Positions 8,555 through 17,300 of a stretch of 64,000 nucleotides of DNA are shown in pieces. The position numbers and the translations under genes are program-made. Numbering within the stretch: position 1 is the stretch's first letter; every line of letters begins with the position of its first letter. The notes beneath the pieces were generated by a model. That model saw only the letters and a program-made list of their open reading frames with translations, did no database searches and had not been told where the DNA came from. Source of the stretch: CBDUXT01 sp965371245. Lineage in GTDB: Bacteria; Planctomycetota; Phycisphaerae; UBA1845. The stretch covers positions 71,963 to 135,962 of the forward strand of contig CBDUXT010000002.1 in the NCBI GenBank assembly GCA_965371245.1. Reading direction: 5' to 3'.

Positions 8555-9139
8555 TTGCGCGTGGTGAGCGTGCGTCGGGCGTTCTCCCTTCTCTTCAAGC
8601 GCGATCCCTCCGCGGAACGAGTGGCCGAAGTCGTTTGCATGGAGGCGGGGCGGTACGTCTCGTACGACTTTGATGACTGGACCGAGCTGAGCATCCTGAA
8701 GCGCGAATATGACGGGGTCGATGAGGAATGGGTCCGTACGGTTCGGTTCAGCCTCATGGTCCCGCGCATCATTCGCGTGCTGACCTTCGCCCGGCTTCCG
8801 CGGCAGGCCGTCAAGTTCAACCGGCGCAACATCCTGGCGCGAGACCGTCACACGTGCCAATATTGTGGCAAGGGCTTTCCGACATCGGAATTGACGCTCG
8901 ATCACGTGGTGCCGCGGTCGCAGTCCGGACCAACCACGTGGGAGAATGTCGTCTGCGCCTGTAGCCGCTGCAACGTCCGCAAGGGCGGGCGAACCCCGTC
9001 GGAAGCGAACCTTCGGCTGATACACGCCCCGGTCAAGCCGCGGCGTAACCCGATCGTCAACGTGAAGCTTTCGCAGAAACGGTATGCGTCGTGGCGACCG
9101 TTCCTAGAGACCGCGCGGTGGAACGTCGAGCCGGCGTAG
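8555..9139 (+). CDS. HNH endonuclease family protein
   Basis: 194 residues from TTG 8555. The C-terminal half holds the HNH signature: CQYCGKGFPTSELTLDHVVP, then WENVVCACSRCNVRKGGRT, giving two CxxC zinc pairs, the catalytic His in LDH and the Asn in WEN. This ββα-metal domain is common in standalone HNH proteins of Planctomycetes and Actinobacteria; cellular role unknown. Coding similarity appears to extend upstream of the TTG: the same frame reads LSVRSCLDGNVLLINASYAA back to a stop at 8462, and an AGGAGG is at 8464-8469. No ATG, GTG or TTG occurs in that 90-nt stretch, so the true start is unclear. Confidence 0.8.
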   Translation: MRVVSVRRAFSLLFKRDPSAERVAEVVCMEAGRYVSYDFDDWTELSILKREYDGVDEEWVRTVRFSLMVPRIIRVLTFARLPRQAVKFNRRNILARDRHTCQYCGKGFPTSELTLDHVVPRSQSGPTTWENVVCACSRCNVRKGGRTPSEANLRLIHAPVKPRRNPIVNVKLSQKRYASWRPFLETARWNVEPA

Positions 9140-9142
9140 CGG

Positions 9143-9217
9143 GTGTGCCACTGCTCTTGAGCAGTGCCGGGATTCCACGAGAGCCGCCGTCGATACTGCT
9201 CAAGAGCAGTGGCACAC
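9143..9217. repeat. perfect 23-bp inverted repeat element
   Basis: The arms at 9143-9165 and 9195-9217 are exact reverse complements. Each arm also contains its own smaller palindrome (TGCTCTTGAGCA and TGCTCAAGAGCA), so the element can form either one long hairpin or two short ones. It sits just after the HNH gene stop and could terminate transcription, but there is no T-run. Confidence 0.85.
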
Positions 9218-9299
9218 ACGGAACGCGGTGATTTTGAACCCGCAAGATGAGGTTTGACCATCCACTAGGATGGGTTCTTCAATCGAGGAAGCACCGATC

Positions 9300-10199
9300 A
9301 TGGACGATCGCAGCCGCCTGACCACCGAACATCCCAATGCTCGCTCCGAGCGCCTCGACCGGCTTTCCACTACGGAAGCGTTCGACCTGATGAATCTTGA
9401 AGACCAAGCCGTCGCGCCCGCGGTGGCGGCCGCGCGCGAGGATATCGTCCGCGCGATCGACCTGGTGGTGGCGGCCTTTCGATCGGGCGGTCGTCTGATC
9501 TATGTCGGTGCGGGGACCAGCGGACGGCTTGGCGTGCTTGATGCCACTGAGTGTCCGCCGACGTTTCTGTCCGACCCCTCCATGGTGCGGGGTGTGATCG
9601 CCGGCGGAAACGACGCACTTACGCGTAGCGTCGAGGGGGCGGAGGATCGCCCCCAGGACGGAGAGGCCGCCATGGACGAGCGTGACGTTGCGCCGAACGA
9701 CGTCGTCTTCGGCATCGCCACCGGCGGAACCACACCCTTCGTGCATGGCGCGCTTCGCAGGGCTCGAGAGCGCGGTGCCAAGACCGTCTTTCTCGCATGC
9801 GTCAGCAGGGACCAGGCGCCCGACGGAGCCGACGTCTCCATTCGGGTCATCACCGGTCCGGAGGTTCTGACGGGCAGCACGCGGCTCAAGGCGGGGACGG
9901 CCACCAAAATGGTTCTCAATTCGGTGACGACGATTGCGATGGTGCGGATCGGACGGGTTTACGGCAACCAGATGGTGGACCTCAACACGACGGGGAACGC
10001 CAAGCTTCTCGAACGCGGGACGCGCATCGTCGAACACCGCACCGGTGTGTCCAAGGATGAGGCCGGCGCCTTGCTCAAAGGCGCCGGCGGGCACGTCAAA
10101 ACGGCGATCGTCATGCACGCCCGCGGCATCGACCGAGTCGCCGCCGAGGCCCTTCTCGCCGGCGCGAAGGGGCACGCAAGTCAAGTGATCAAGTCGTAA
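9300..10199 (+). CDS. murQ: N-acetylmuramic acid 6-phosphate etherase
   Basis: 299 residues from the ATG at 9300 (GAGGAAG upstream), matching the 298 residues of E. coli MurQ. It removes the lactyl ether of MurNAc-6-P to give GlcNAc-6-P and D-lactate in cytoplasmic cell-wall recycling. Visible signatures: LTTEHPNARSERLDRLST at the N-terminus, the SIS domain RLIYVGAGTSGRLGVLDA, ECPPTF, the Glu-containing VEGAEDR, IATGGTTPFVHGAL, and the C-terminal GNQMVDLNTTGNAKL. The next two genes on the same strand, a GHL10-type lipoprotein and a ROK kinase, suggest an amino-sugar or cell-wall sugar recycling group. Confidence 0.95.
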   Translation: MDDRSRLTTEHPNARSERLDRLSTTEAFDLMNLEDQAVAPAVAAAREDIVRAIDLVVAAFRSGGRLIYVGAGTSGRLGVLDATECPPTFLSDPSMVRGVIAGGNDALTRSVEGAEDRPQDGEAAMDERDVAPNDVVFGIATGGTTPFVHGALRRARERGAKTVFLACVSRDQAPDGADVSIRVITGPEVLTGSTRLKAGTATKMVLNSVTTIAMVRIGRVYGNQMVDLNTTGNAKLLERGTRIVEHRTGVSKDEAGALLKGAGGHVKTAIVMHARGIDRVAAEALLAGAKGHASQVIKS

Positions 10200-10360
10200 C
10201 GCCCGATCGTGAATGAGAGGGTTTGTGTTCCTTTTCGTGTTCGCCAAGTGTTGGAGTCTCCCGCCTGCGGTTGGTTGTGAAGCTACGCAGGTCGGGAGCC
10301 ACGAGGAACCCGTCGGCGGTGACCGCCCCGTCGTGAAACAGGCGAAGGACGGAGGAGACG

Positions 10361-11722
10361 ATGAATCGACCAGGACCGAGGATCCGCCCGGAAGGGAGAG
10401 TCCTAGTGCCGTTTCAAAGAAGGTTCTTCCCTTTTTCGGGTGGCATGCCCAAGCGAGAGGCGCGGGGATGCGTCGGCCCACCCAGCACATGGCCGCGCTG
10501 CGCTTGGCCATGCCACCCGACGACCGGAGCCGCGAAAAGTCGAGCCACCTTCTTGGAAACAGCACTAGCGCTTGGGCTCGCCGTCTGCGGCCTGGTATCT
10601 TTGACCGGCTGTCACCCGGGCTCCAGGCGGTCGATTGCGCCGGGCAAACGGGCCGTCCGCGCCATCTGGGTCACGCGATGGGATTACAAGTCTCCGCGTG
10701 ACATTGCGGCCGTAATGGAGAACTGCCGGAGTGGGGGCTTCAACACCGTCCTCTTCCAGGTCCGCGGCAACGGGACCGCGTTCTACCGCTCCCGGCTCGA
10801 GCCGTGGGCCGACGAACTCGGCGGGCGCGACCCGGGCTTCGACCCGCTCGCGGTGGCGTGCCGTGAAGGGCACCGCCGCGGACTTGCCGTACACGCCTGG
10901 GCCAACGTCATGCCCGCGTGGCGCGGCGACAAGCCTCCGAAGAATCGAAAGCAACTCTACTGGACGCGCCCGAACTGGTTCGTGCGCGACGCCGGTGGGA
11001 AACGGCAACCCCTGGGGTGGTACAACAGCCTCAACCCGGCCTATCCCGAGGTGCGGCAATATCTGGTCGCTGTGATGCGCGAGATCATCGAGAACTACCC
11101 GATCGATGGCCTGCACCTCGACTACATCCGCTTCCCCAACGACGAAGACGAGACCGACTACCCGCGCGACGCACGAACATTGGCGGCCTTTCACCGTGCG
11201 ACGGGCCGAACGCCCGACGGTGCCCCGGGAACCTGGAACGCGTGGCGCGCCGCGCAGGTGACGCAACTCTTGCGCGACATCCGCGGGATGGCGCTTGCGG
11301 TTCGACCGGGCGCGGCGCTCTCGGCTGCCGTCGGAGCCGACCCGGGTCCGGCGCTGCGGAAGCATTTTCAAGACAGTCGGCGGTGGATCGCCGAGGGGCT
11401 TCTGGACGCCGTCTTTCCGATGAACTACGCCCAGGATGGGCGCGACTTTGGCCGTCGCGTGGCGGTCTGGTCGGCCATGAAGACGTCGATTCCCGTCGTG
11501 ATGGGCGTCATGTTCGACGGACGCGAGCCCGCGTCGGTCATCGCACAGATCGGTCGCGCTCGCGCCGCTCAGCCGCATTTCGCCGCCTTCGCCTACAATG
11601 CGCTGTTCGAGCGAATGGACCCGCAAGGCCGACCCCATCGCGACGGGCAAAGCGCGGCCCGAGCCGCGCTGCGTCGACAAGTGATTCCTCGCATGCGCCG
11701 TCTCGCCTCGGCACGTATGTAG
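10361..11722 (+). CDS. GHL10/DUF187-type glycoside hydrolase-like lipoprotein with an in-frame palindrome insertion
   Basis: 453 residues from the ATG at 10361, which has a strong GGAGGAG 3-9 nt upstream. The TIM-barrel domain starts at AVRAIWVTRWDY (about residue 97) and has FNTVLFQVRGNGTAFY, LAVHAWANVMPAW, WYNSLNPAYPEVRQYL, GLHLDYIRFPN and FPMNYAQDG. These are typical of PF02638 (glycosyl hydrolase-like 10), some members of which act on peptidoglycan. The lipobox is LTGC at about residue 84, unusually far from the start. The displacement is explained by a 162-bp palindrome inserted in frame within the signal peptide (see repeat 10403-10568). Removing it restores a normal 30-residue lipoprotein signal. 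Confidence 0.85.
   Translation: MNRPGPRIRPEGRVLVPFQRRFFPFSGGMPKREARGCVGPPSTWPRCAWPCHPTTGAAKSRATFLETALALGLAVCGLVSLTGCHPGSRRSIAPGKRAVRAIWVTRWDYKSPRDIAAVMENCRSGGFNTVLFQVRGNGTAFYRSRLEPWADELGGRDPGFDPLAVACREGHRRGLAVHAWANVMPAWRGDKPPKNRKQLYWTRPNWFVRDAGGKRQPLGWYNSLNPAYPEVRQYLVAVMREIIENYPIDGLHLDYIRFPNDEDETDYPRDARTLAAFHRATGRTPDGAPGTWNAWRAAQVTQLLRDIRGMALAVRPGAALSAAVGADPGPALRKHFQDSRRWIAEGLLDAVFPMNYAQDGRDFGRRVAVWSAMKTSIPVVMGVMFDGREPASVIAQIGRARAAQPHFAAFAYNALFERMDPQGRPHRDGQSAARAALRRQVIPRMRRLASARM
10403..10568. repeat. palindromic element inserted in frame in the lipoprotein signal region
   Basis: CTAG occurs at both ends (10403-10406 and 10565-10568). Imperfect terminal arms lie at about 10403-10425 (CTAGTGCCGTTTCAAAGAAGG) and about 10548-10568, its near reverse complement. 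Inner arms are CGGGTGGCATGCCCAAGCG (10437-10455) and CGCTTGGCCATGCCACCCG (10501-10519). One CTAG copy plus the interior is 162 bp, exactly 54 codons, with no stop in the reading frame. The inner arms resemble the GGGTGGCATG palindromes at 31094-31167 and 23028-23102. Confidence 0.85.
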
Positions 11723-11769
11723 CGAGCCGCGTTGCCTGGCCTCCGTGTACACGCAGCCACGGACGGACT

Positions 11770-12771
11770 ATGGAGACTGCTCCGCAAGATGTGTGCTTCG
11801 GTCTCGACATCGGTGGAACATCGCTGCGCGTTGCGGGCGTCGATCGGACCGGATTGATCCTCGCCAAAGAGCGATGGGCGAGGGACCCATCCACGGACCG
11901 TAGCGGGTTCCTCGACGCGCTGGTGGCCGGCACTCTCCGGGTTTCTGCACGATTGGGTGTCGATTGCCCGGCCGGAGCACCGGTCGGTGTCGCGCTGCCG
12001 GGGACGCTCGATGCCGAGCGGCGCGGCATCGTTCGTTCGGTGAACCTGCCGTTTCTGGAGGGCTACGAGCTTGCCGAGGCGCTGGCCGTCCGTTTAGGTA
12101 GACCCACCCGGCTCTTCACCGACGCCGAAGCCGCGGCCTGGGGCGAGTACCTCGCCTGCCCGACGCCACCGGACCGCTTTGTCCACCTTCGTCTAGGTAC
12201 GGGCGTTGGCTGCGGCGTCGTCCTCGACGGGAAGCTTCAGCGAATAGACCTGGGTCGAACGAACCATCTCGAAGAACTGGTGGTTAGTTCGAAGTCCGAC
12301 ATGCCTTGCTGCCCTTGTGGTCGAAGGGGTTGCCTCGAAACGATGGCCTCGGGGGCGGCACTGGCTGATCGCGCCGCGGCCTGCGGATTTTCGGGCGGTC
12401 TGACCGGCTTGCAGGAGGCCGCCGCGTCGCGTGATGCCACAGCGACGGCACTCCTCGACGACGTGGCGGAGGCCGTCGCAATCGTCATCGATCGCCTGAC
12501 CGACCGGTTTTCACCAAAGGTGCTGGTGCTCGGCGGCGGGGTGATCGATCATCTGCCGGACTTGTTCGAGCGAATCATCCAGAGGTACCGAACGCGTCTA
12601 GAGCAATCGGATCCCCTGAAACCGCAACTCCAACGCGCTCGCCGTAGGGATGACGCGGGGGTCATTGGCGCTGCGATGCTCGCCGCCATGGTGTCGATTC
12701 CTTGCGAACGGGAGACTCGAAGGAGAGCGGACGCCATCGGGCACGTAGTCGAAGAAACTTTCGAACTGTGA
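11770..12771 (+). CDS. ROK family sugar kinase (glucokinase-like)
   Basis: 333 residues from the ATG at 11770; the frame is open upstream only as a shadow of the previous gene. The N-terminal ATP motif is FGLDIGGTSLRVAGVD, followed by VGVALPGTLD and FTDAEAAAWGEYL, where the catalytic Asp of ROK kinases is expected. Next come RLGTGVGCGVVLDG and the ROK zinc cluster NHLEELV...CCPCGRRGCLETMASG (His plus three Cys), with VLVLGGGVIDHL near the C-terminus. It phosphorylates a hexose or N-acetylhexosamine. Position next to murQ and a GHL10 lipoprotein makes an amino sugar such as GlcNAc a reasonable guess, but specificity cannot be read from the sequence. Confidence 0.85.
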   Translation: METAPQDVCFGLDIGGTSLRVAGVDRTGLILAKERWARDPSTDRSGFLDALVAGTLRVSARLGVDCPAGAPVGVALPGTLDAERRGIVRSVNLPFLEGYELAEALAVRLGRPTRLFTDAEAAAWGEYLACPTPPDRFVHLRLGTGVGCGVVLDGKLQRIDLGRTNHLEELVVSSKSDMPCCPCGRRGCLETMASGAALADRAAACGFSGGLTGLQEAAASRDATATALLDDVAEAVAIVIDRLTDRFSPKVLVLGGGVIDHLPDLFERIIQRYRTRLEQSDPLKPQLQRARRRDDAGVIGAAMLAAMVSIPCERETRRRADAIGHVVEETFEL

Positions 12772-13239
12772 GTTTCGACTCACGCAGCAGAAAAGACCGC
12801 GTTCCCAAGCACATTCTCGGGCCATCGAAGATTCTGTAACAGGCCACGTGGTTGGGTTCGGGTTGATTCGCCTTGCTCAGGGTTGGCTGGAAACTAGAAT
12901 CGAGGAGGCGCAGGCCGTTGCATGGGCGGCTAGTGGTCCGACATGGATGAAATGATGGGTGGCACGGCCAAGCGCCGCGCTGTAGTTCGGCCGAAGACGC
13001 GGCGTGGAGCCCCGTAGATAGGATCCATCGATTGATTTGTGTCGTTGCACCAGTCGGCGGTGCCTTCGGCGGGCGCTGCTGGCGGTCTTATCACAGTCGG
13101 CGCAGCGCCGGTGACGAAAGGAATCGCGCACCGTACCGTAGAGAAAACCCCCTTCGCCCGGCGCAGCATGGACGTTCGTCGGCGTGGGCCAGCGCGACCG
13201 CCTTTTTCGGCGGGTCGCCGGCTGACGAAAGGAGTCGCC
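12772..13239. other. 468-nt intergenic region with repeat-like sequence
   Basis: No supported gene. Around 12957-12980 the sequence GGGTGGCACGGCCAAGCG resembles the inner arm of the palindrome inserted in the upstream lipoprotein gene, so this may be a degraded relative. A 24-codon frame starting with ATG at 12943 covers it but has no identifiable features. GACGAAAGGA-type segments occur both at about 13115 and just before the next gene. Confidence 0.4.
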
Positions 13240-13866
13240 ATGCTGCTTTGGGAAGCGCTCAGAACCCCGGTCAACTCGCCGCATCCGGAGGAATCCGCCG
13301 AACCGATCACGATCCTTCAGGTGAAGCGGTTGCCCTTCGACAAACGGTGCGTCGCGCTGACGCGCTCAAACACACGCTGCAAGGGTCGCATTCGGCGAGG
13401 TCGCGAGTACTGCGTCTTTCATGACCCCGAGCTGGTACTGAAGCGGAAGAATGCGTCGCGAAGGAGCAGCCGCCGGCATCTCTCTCATCTTCCCGACGGC
13501 TACCTCCGCAAACTGACCAGCACGGCCGCCGTGGGCGACGCCATGAACCGGCTCTATCGTGAGATCCGTCTCGGCGTCATCACGACGGAGATGGGTTCCG
13601 TTCTCTTTGGCATCCTCACTCGGCTGTTCGACTCCGGTCTCATCACAACGGGGCCTTGCCCGCAGCGCACGAGAGCCGCCCGGATGCGCCCCAAGCTGTC
13701 GGCTTTGCTGACCAGGAAAGAGCGGGCCGCCTGGCGCAAGGCCGTTGGGAACGCCACGCATCTGGCACCGGCGAGTCCGCAAGCAAAGCGGCGGCAACTC
13801 GCCAAAGCCCATGCGGTCGCGGCTTCGACGCTTCCGGCGCACGCCGCCCTGCCCGCGGCGTCTTGA
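13240..13866 (+). CDS. hypothetical protein with a Cys/His zinc-finger-like motif
   Basis: 208 residues from the ATG at 13240, which has AAAGGAG 6 nt upstream. About 35-60 residues in is KRCVALTRSNTRCKGR then EYCVFHDPEL, that is C-x8-C-x(~10)-C-x2-H. This is a compact Cys/His motif found near the N-termini of many phage- and mobile-element-linked hypothetical proteins. The remainder is basic and Ala/Arg-rich with no recognised domain (residues 70-150 likely helical). Nucleic-acid binding is plausible from the charge and the motif but unproven. It is followed by a 468-nt gap. Confidence 0.55.
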   Translation: MLLWEALRTPVNSPHPEESAEPITILQVKRLPFDKRCVALTRSNTRCKGRIRRGREYCVFHDPELVLKRKNASRRSSRRHLSHLPDGYLRKLTSTAAVGDAMNRLYREIRLGVITTEMGSVLFGILTRLFDSGLITTGPCPQRTRAARMRPKLSALLTRKERAAWRKAVGNATHLAPASPQAKRRQLAKAHAVAASTLPAHAALPAAS

Positions 13867-14334
13867 TCGGTCGCGAACGATCCACTGGCGAAGTGGGCAA
13901 CGCCCACTTGCCCGACCGACGTTGACCGCGCGCGACCCTGTCCGCGGCCGCCGTGCGGACGCTCGCCAGGAACGACGTCTGCTTTGACGCCATCCCCACC
14001 GTATCACCTCGACGTAACCGTTTTGTAAGAAGCCGTACGAAAGGACGGGCTCGTTCTTGCCGCTCTGAAACCGCGGTCGTCGCCGGTCGTTTCCAAGAGG
14101 TGTTCCGGACGGGATAGCGAGGCCGCGCCGGGGCAAGGCACGGTTGGCTCTACTGCCACGACCGTTTCACAGGATGTCGTCTCCCGCATCACGTCCGCTC
14201 GTAGTGGAATCGCCGGGTGCCATTCGTTATACTCTTGAATTGACCTGCCGACCGTCCGATATTGTTTGTACTGATTCCTGCCCGTGTGCCGCGGTTCGGC
14301 GTGTCGGGTAGGAGGGAAGAAGGAAGAACAAGCC
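13867..14334. other. 468-nt intergenic region upstream of the BNR-repeat gene
   Basis: It contains a short hairpin AGTGGGCAACGCCCACT at about 13892-13908. No reading frame on either strand shows a recognisable protein. A promoter for the large gene starting at 14335 is expected here, but no clear -35/-10 pair stands out. Confidence 0.4.
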
Positions 14335-17300
14335 ATGACCAAGAGACCGCTGGGCCTGTGCGCCCTCATCGCTGTGCTGACGATTCCCGTGTCCGTGCGC
14401 GCCATCGACGAGGAGGACTCGAAAAAGGGCAAGGACAAAGACAAGCCGGTGTCGGTCAAGCCGCTGGCGAGTCTGAAGTTTCGCTCCATCGGGCCGGCGC
14501 TGATGTCCGGGCGTATCTGCGACTTCGCCGTCGATCCCAACCGACCCAGCCATTACTTCGCCGCCGCCTGTTCGGGGGGCGTGTGGAAAACGAACAACGC
14601 CGGAACGACCTGGAAGCCGATCTTCGACAAGCAGAAGTCCTACTCCGTCGGTTGCGTGACGATGGACGCCAACAACTCGAATGTCATCTGGGTCGGCTCG
14701 GGCGAGAACAACAGCCAACGAAGTGTCTCCTTCGGCGACGGCATCTATCTCAGCCGCGACGGCGGATCAAGCTGGAAGAACATGGGACTCAAGGAGTCCG
14801 AGCACATCGGGATGATCGTGATCGACCCGCGCGACTCCGACACGGTCTACGCGGCCGCCCAAGGGCCGCTGTGGAACTCGGGCGGTGATCGCGGGCTCTA
14901 CAAAACCACCAACGGCGGCAAGACCTGGCAGCGCATCTTGCACATCAGTGACGACACCGGCGTCAACGAGGTTCACATGGACCCGCGCGACCCGGACGTG
15001 CTCTACGCCTCGGCCTATCAACGCCGACGGCGCGTCTGGACGCTGATCAACGGCGGGCCGGAGTCGGGGGTGTACAAATCCACCGATGCGGGCAAGACCT
15101 GGCGCAAGATCAACAAGGGCCTTCCCGGCGGCGACAAGGGGCGCATCGGCCTGTGCATCTCACCGGCCAACCCCGACGTGGTCTATGCGGTCGCGGAAGC
15201 GTCGGGCAGTTCGGGCGGCTTTTTCCGCTCGACCAATCGGGGGGAGACCTGGAGCAAGCGCAGCTCCTACATGTCGTCGAGCCCGCAGTACTACAACGAA
15301 ATCGTCTGCGACCCGTTGAAGGTCGATCGAGTGTACGCGCTGGACACCAGACTCCAGGTGACCGAGGACGGCGGGGCCAACTTCAACTCCGTCCCCGGGC
15401 GCGGGCGGCACGTTGACGACCACGCGCTCTGGATCGATCCGGATGACACCGACCACCTGTTGATCGGCTGTGACGGAGGGATCTACGAGAGCTACGATCG
15501 AGGGGCGGCCTGGGAGTTCAAGCCGAACCTCCCGATCTCGCAGTTCTATCGCGTCGAGGTGGATAACTCCGAGCCGTTCTACTTTGTGTACGGCGGCACG
15601 CAGGACAACAACACCGTCGGCGGACCCTCACGAACGCTGAGCCCGGCGGGCATTCTCAACGAGGACTGGTTCGTCACCGTCGGCGGCGACGGATTCGTCA
15701 CCCGTGTGGACCCCGAAGACCCCAACATCGTCTACAGCCAGTGGCAGTACGGCGGGCTGATCCGTCACGACCGGCGCAGCGGCCAGGTGGACGACATCAA
15801 GCCGCGCGAGCCCGCCGGCGGCGAGGCCTACAAGTGGAACTGGGACTCCCCGATGATCATCAGCTCGCACAACCACAACCGGCTGTACTTCGGCGGGAAC
15901 AAGCTGTTCCGCTCCGAAGATCAAGGCCACAGTTGGACCGTCATCAGCGACGACCTCTCGCGCGGTCTCGACCGCGACCAGCTCGAGGTCATGGGGAAGA
16001 TTCAAAACGTCGATGCCGTGTCGAAGAACCGATCGACCTCGATCTATGGGACCGCGGTCTCACTGTCGGAGTCTCCGATGGTTGAAGGCCTCATCTACGT
16101 CGGCACGGACGACGGGTTGATTCACGTAACCGAGGACGACGGTGAAACCTGGCGAAAGGTCGGGCTTTTCCCCGGCGTGCCCGATACGACCTACGTCAGC
16201 TACCTGACGGCCTCCCGGCACGACGCCGACACGGTCTTCGCGGCCTTCGACAACCACAAGAGTGGCGACTTCAAACCCTATGTGCTTAAGAGTACGGATC
16301 GTGGCGAGACCTGGACGTCGGTTGCCGGTGATCTGCCGGATCGCGACACGGTGTACGCCGTGGTCGAGGATCATGTCGATTCGAACCTGCTCTTCGCGGG
16401 CACGGAGTTCGGTGTTTTCTTCAGCGTCAATGGCGGCGAAGAGTGGATGAAGCTCAAGTCCGGCGTGCCCACGATTGCGGTTCGTGACATCGCCATCCAG
16501 GAGCGCGAGAACGACCTGGTGCTCGGCACGTTCGGGCGCGGGTTCTATGTTCTGGATGACTACACGCCGCTTCGCAGCGAGAACCGAGATCTCCTGAAAG
16601 CCGATGCGGCCATCTTCCCCGTCAAGGACGCGCTGCTGTATATGCAGACGAGTCGGTTGGGTGGGGGCGGTCGCGGTTCGCAGGGTGCCCACTTCTATGC
16701 GGCATCCAACCCGCCGTACGGCGCTACGTTCACGTACCATATCAAGAAGAAGCTCACCACACGGAAAGAACGTCGCAAGGAAGCGGAAAAGAAGTCGGGC
16801 AAAGCGGGGAAGAAGGGGAAGTCCAAGTCCAAATATCCCACGATCGATGAGTTGCGGGCGGAGGACGACGAAACCACGCCGTCGGTTTTCCTGACCGTTC
16901 GCGACGATGTCGGGGAAGTGGTTCGCCGAATCACGGGTTCTCGAAACAAGGGCGTCCATCGCGCCACGTGGAATCTGCGGTACGCCTCGCTGGGCCCGGC
17001 CGTCGCCGGTGGCGGCGGTGGTGGCGGTCGCCGCTTCCGTGGTGGTAGCTCGGGACCGTACGCGCTGCCGGGAACCTACACCGTCACCATTTCCAAGCAG
17101 GTCGATGGAGTTGTGACCGAGATCACCGAACCGGTCTCGTTCGAGGTTGTCCCGCTCGGGCTGGGCACGTTCGAGGCCGAGGATCGTGCCGCGGTCTTGG
17201 CATTCCAAAAGAAGGTGGGGCGCTTGCAGAGGGCCGTTCAGGGCGCGTCCCGCGCCGCGCGTGAGGCCGGCACCCGCGTCGCATCCATCGAGGTGGCGTT

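Noticed and set aside
9279..10565. 428-residue minus-strand frame opposite murQ
   Set aside because: It is a GC-rich shadow of a strongly supported gene, with His/Arg/Gly-rich composition and no motifs.
10918..12771. 617-residue frame that would fuse 280 residues to the ROK kinase
   Set aside because: The extra part is an out-of-frame shadow of the GHL10 lipoprotein gene. Kinase similarity begins at ATG 11770.
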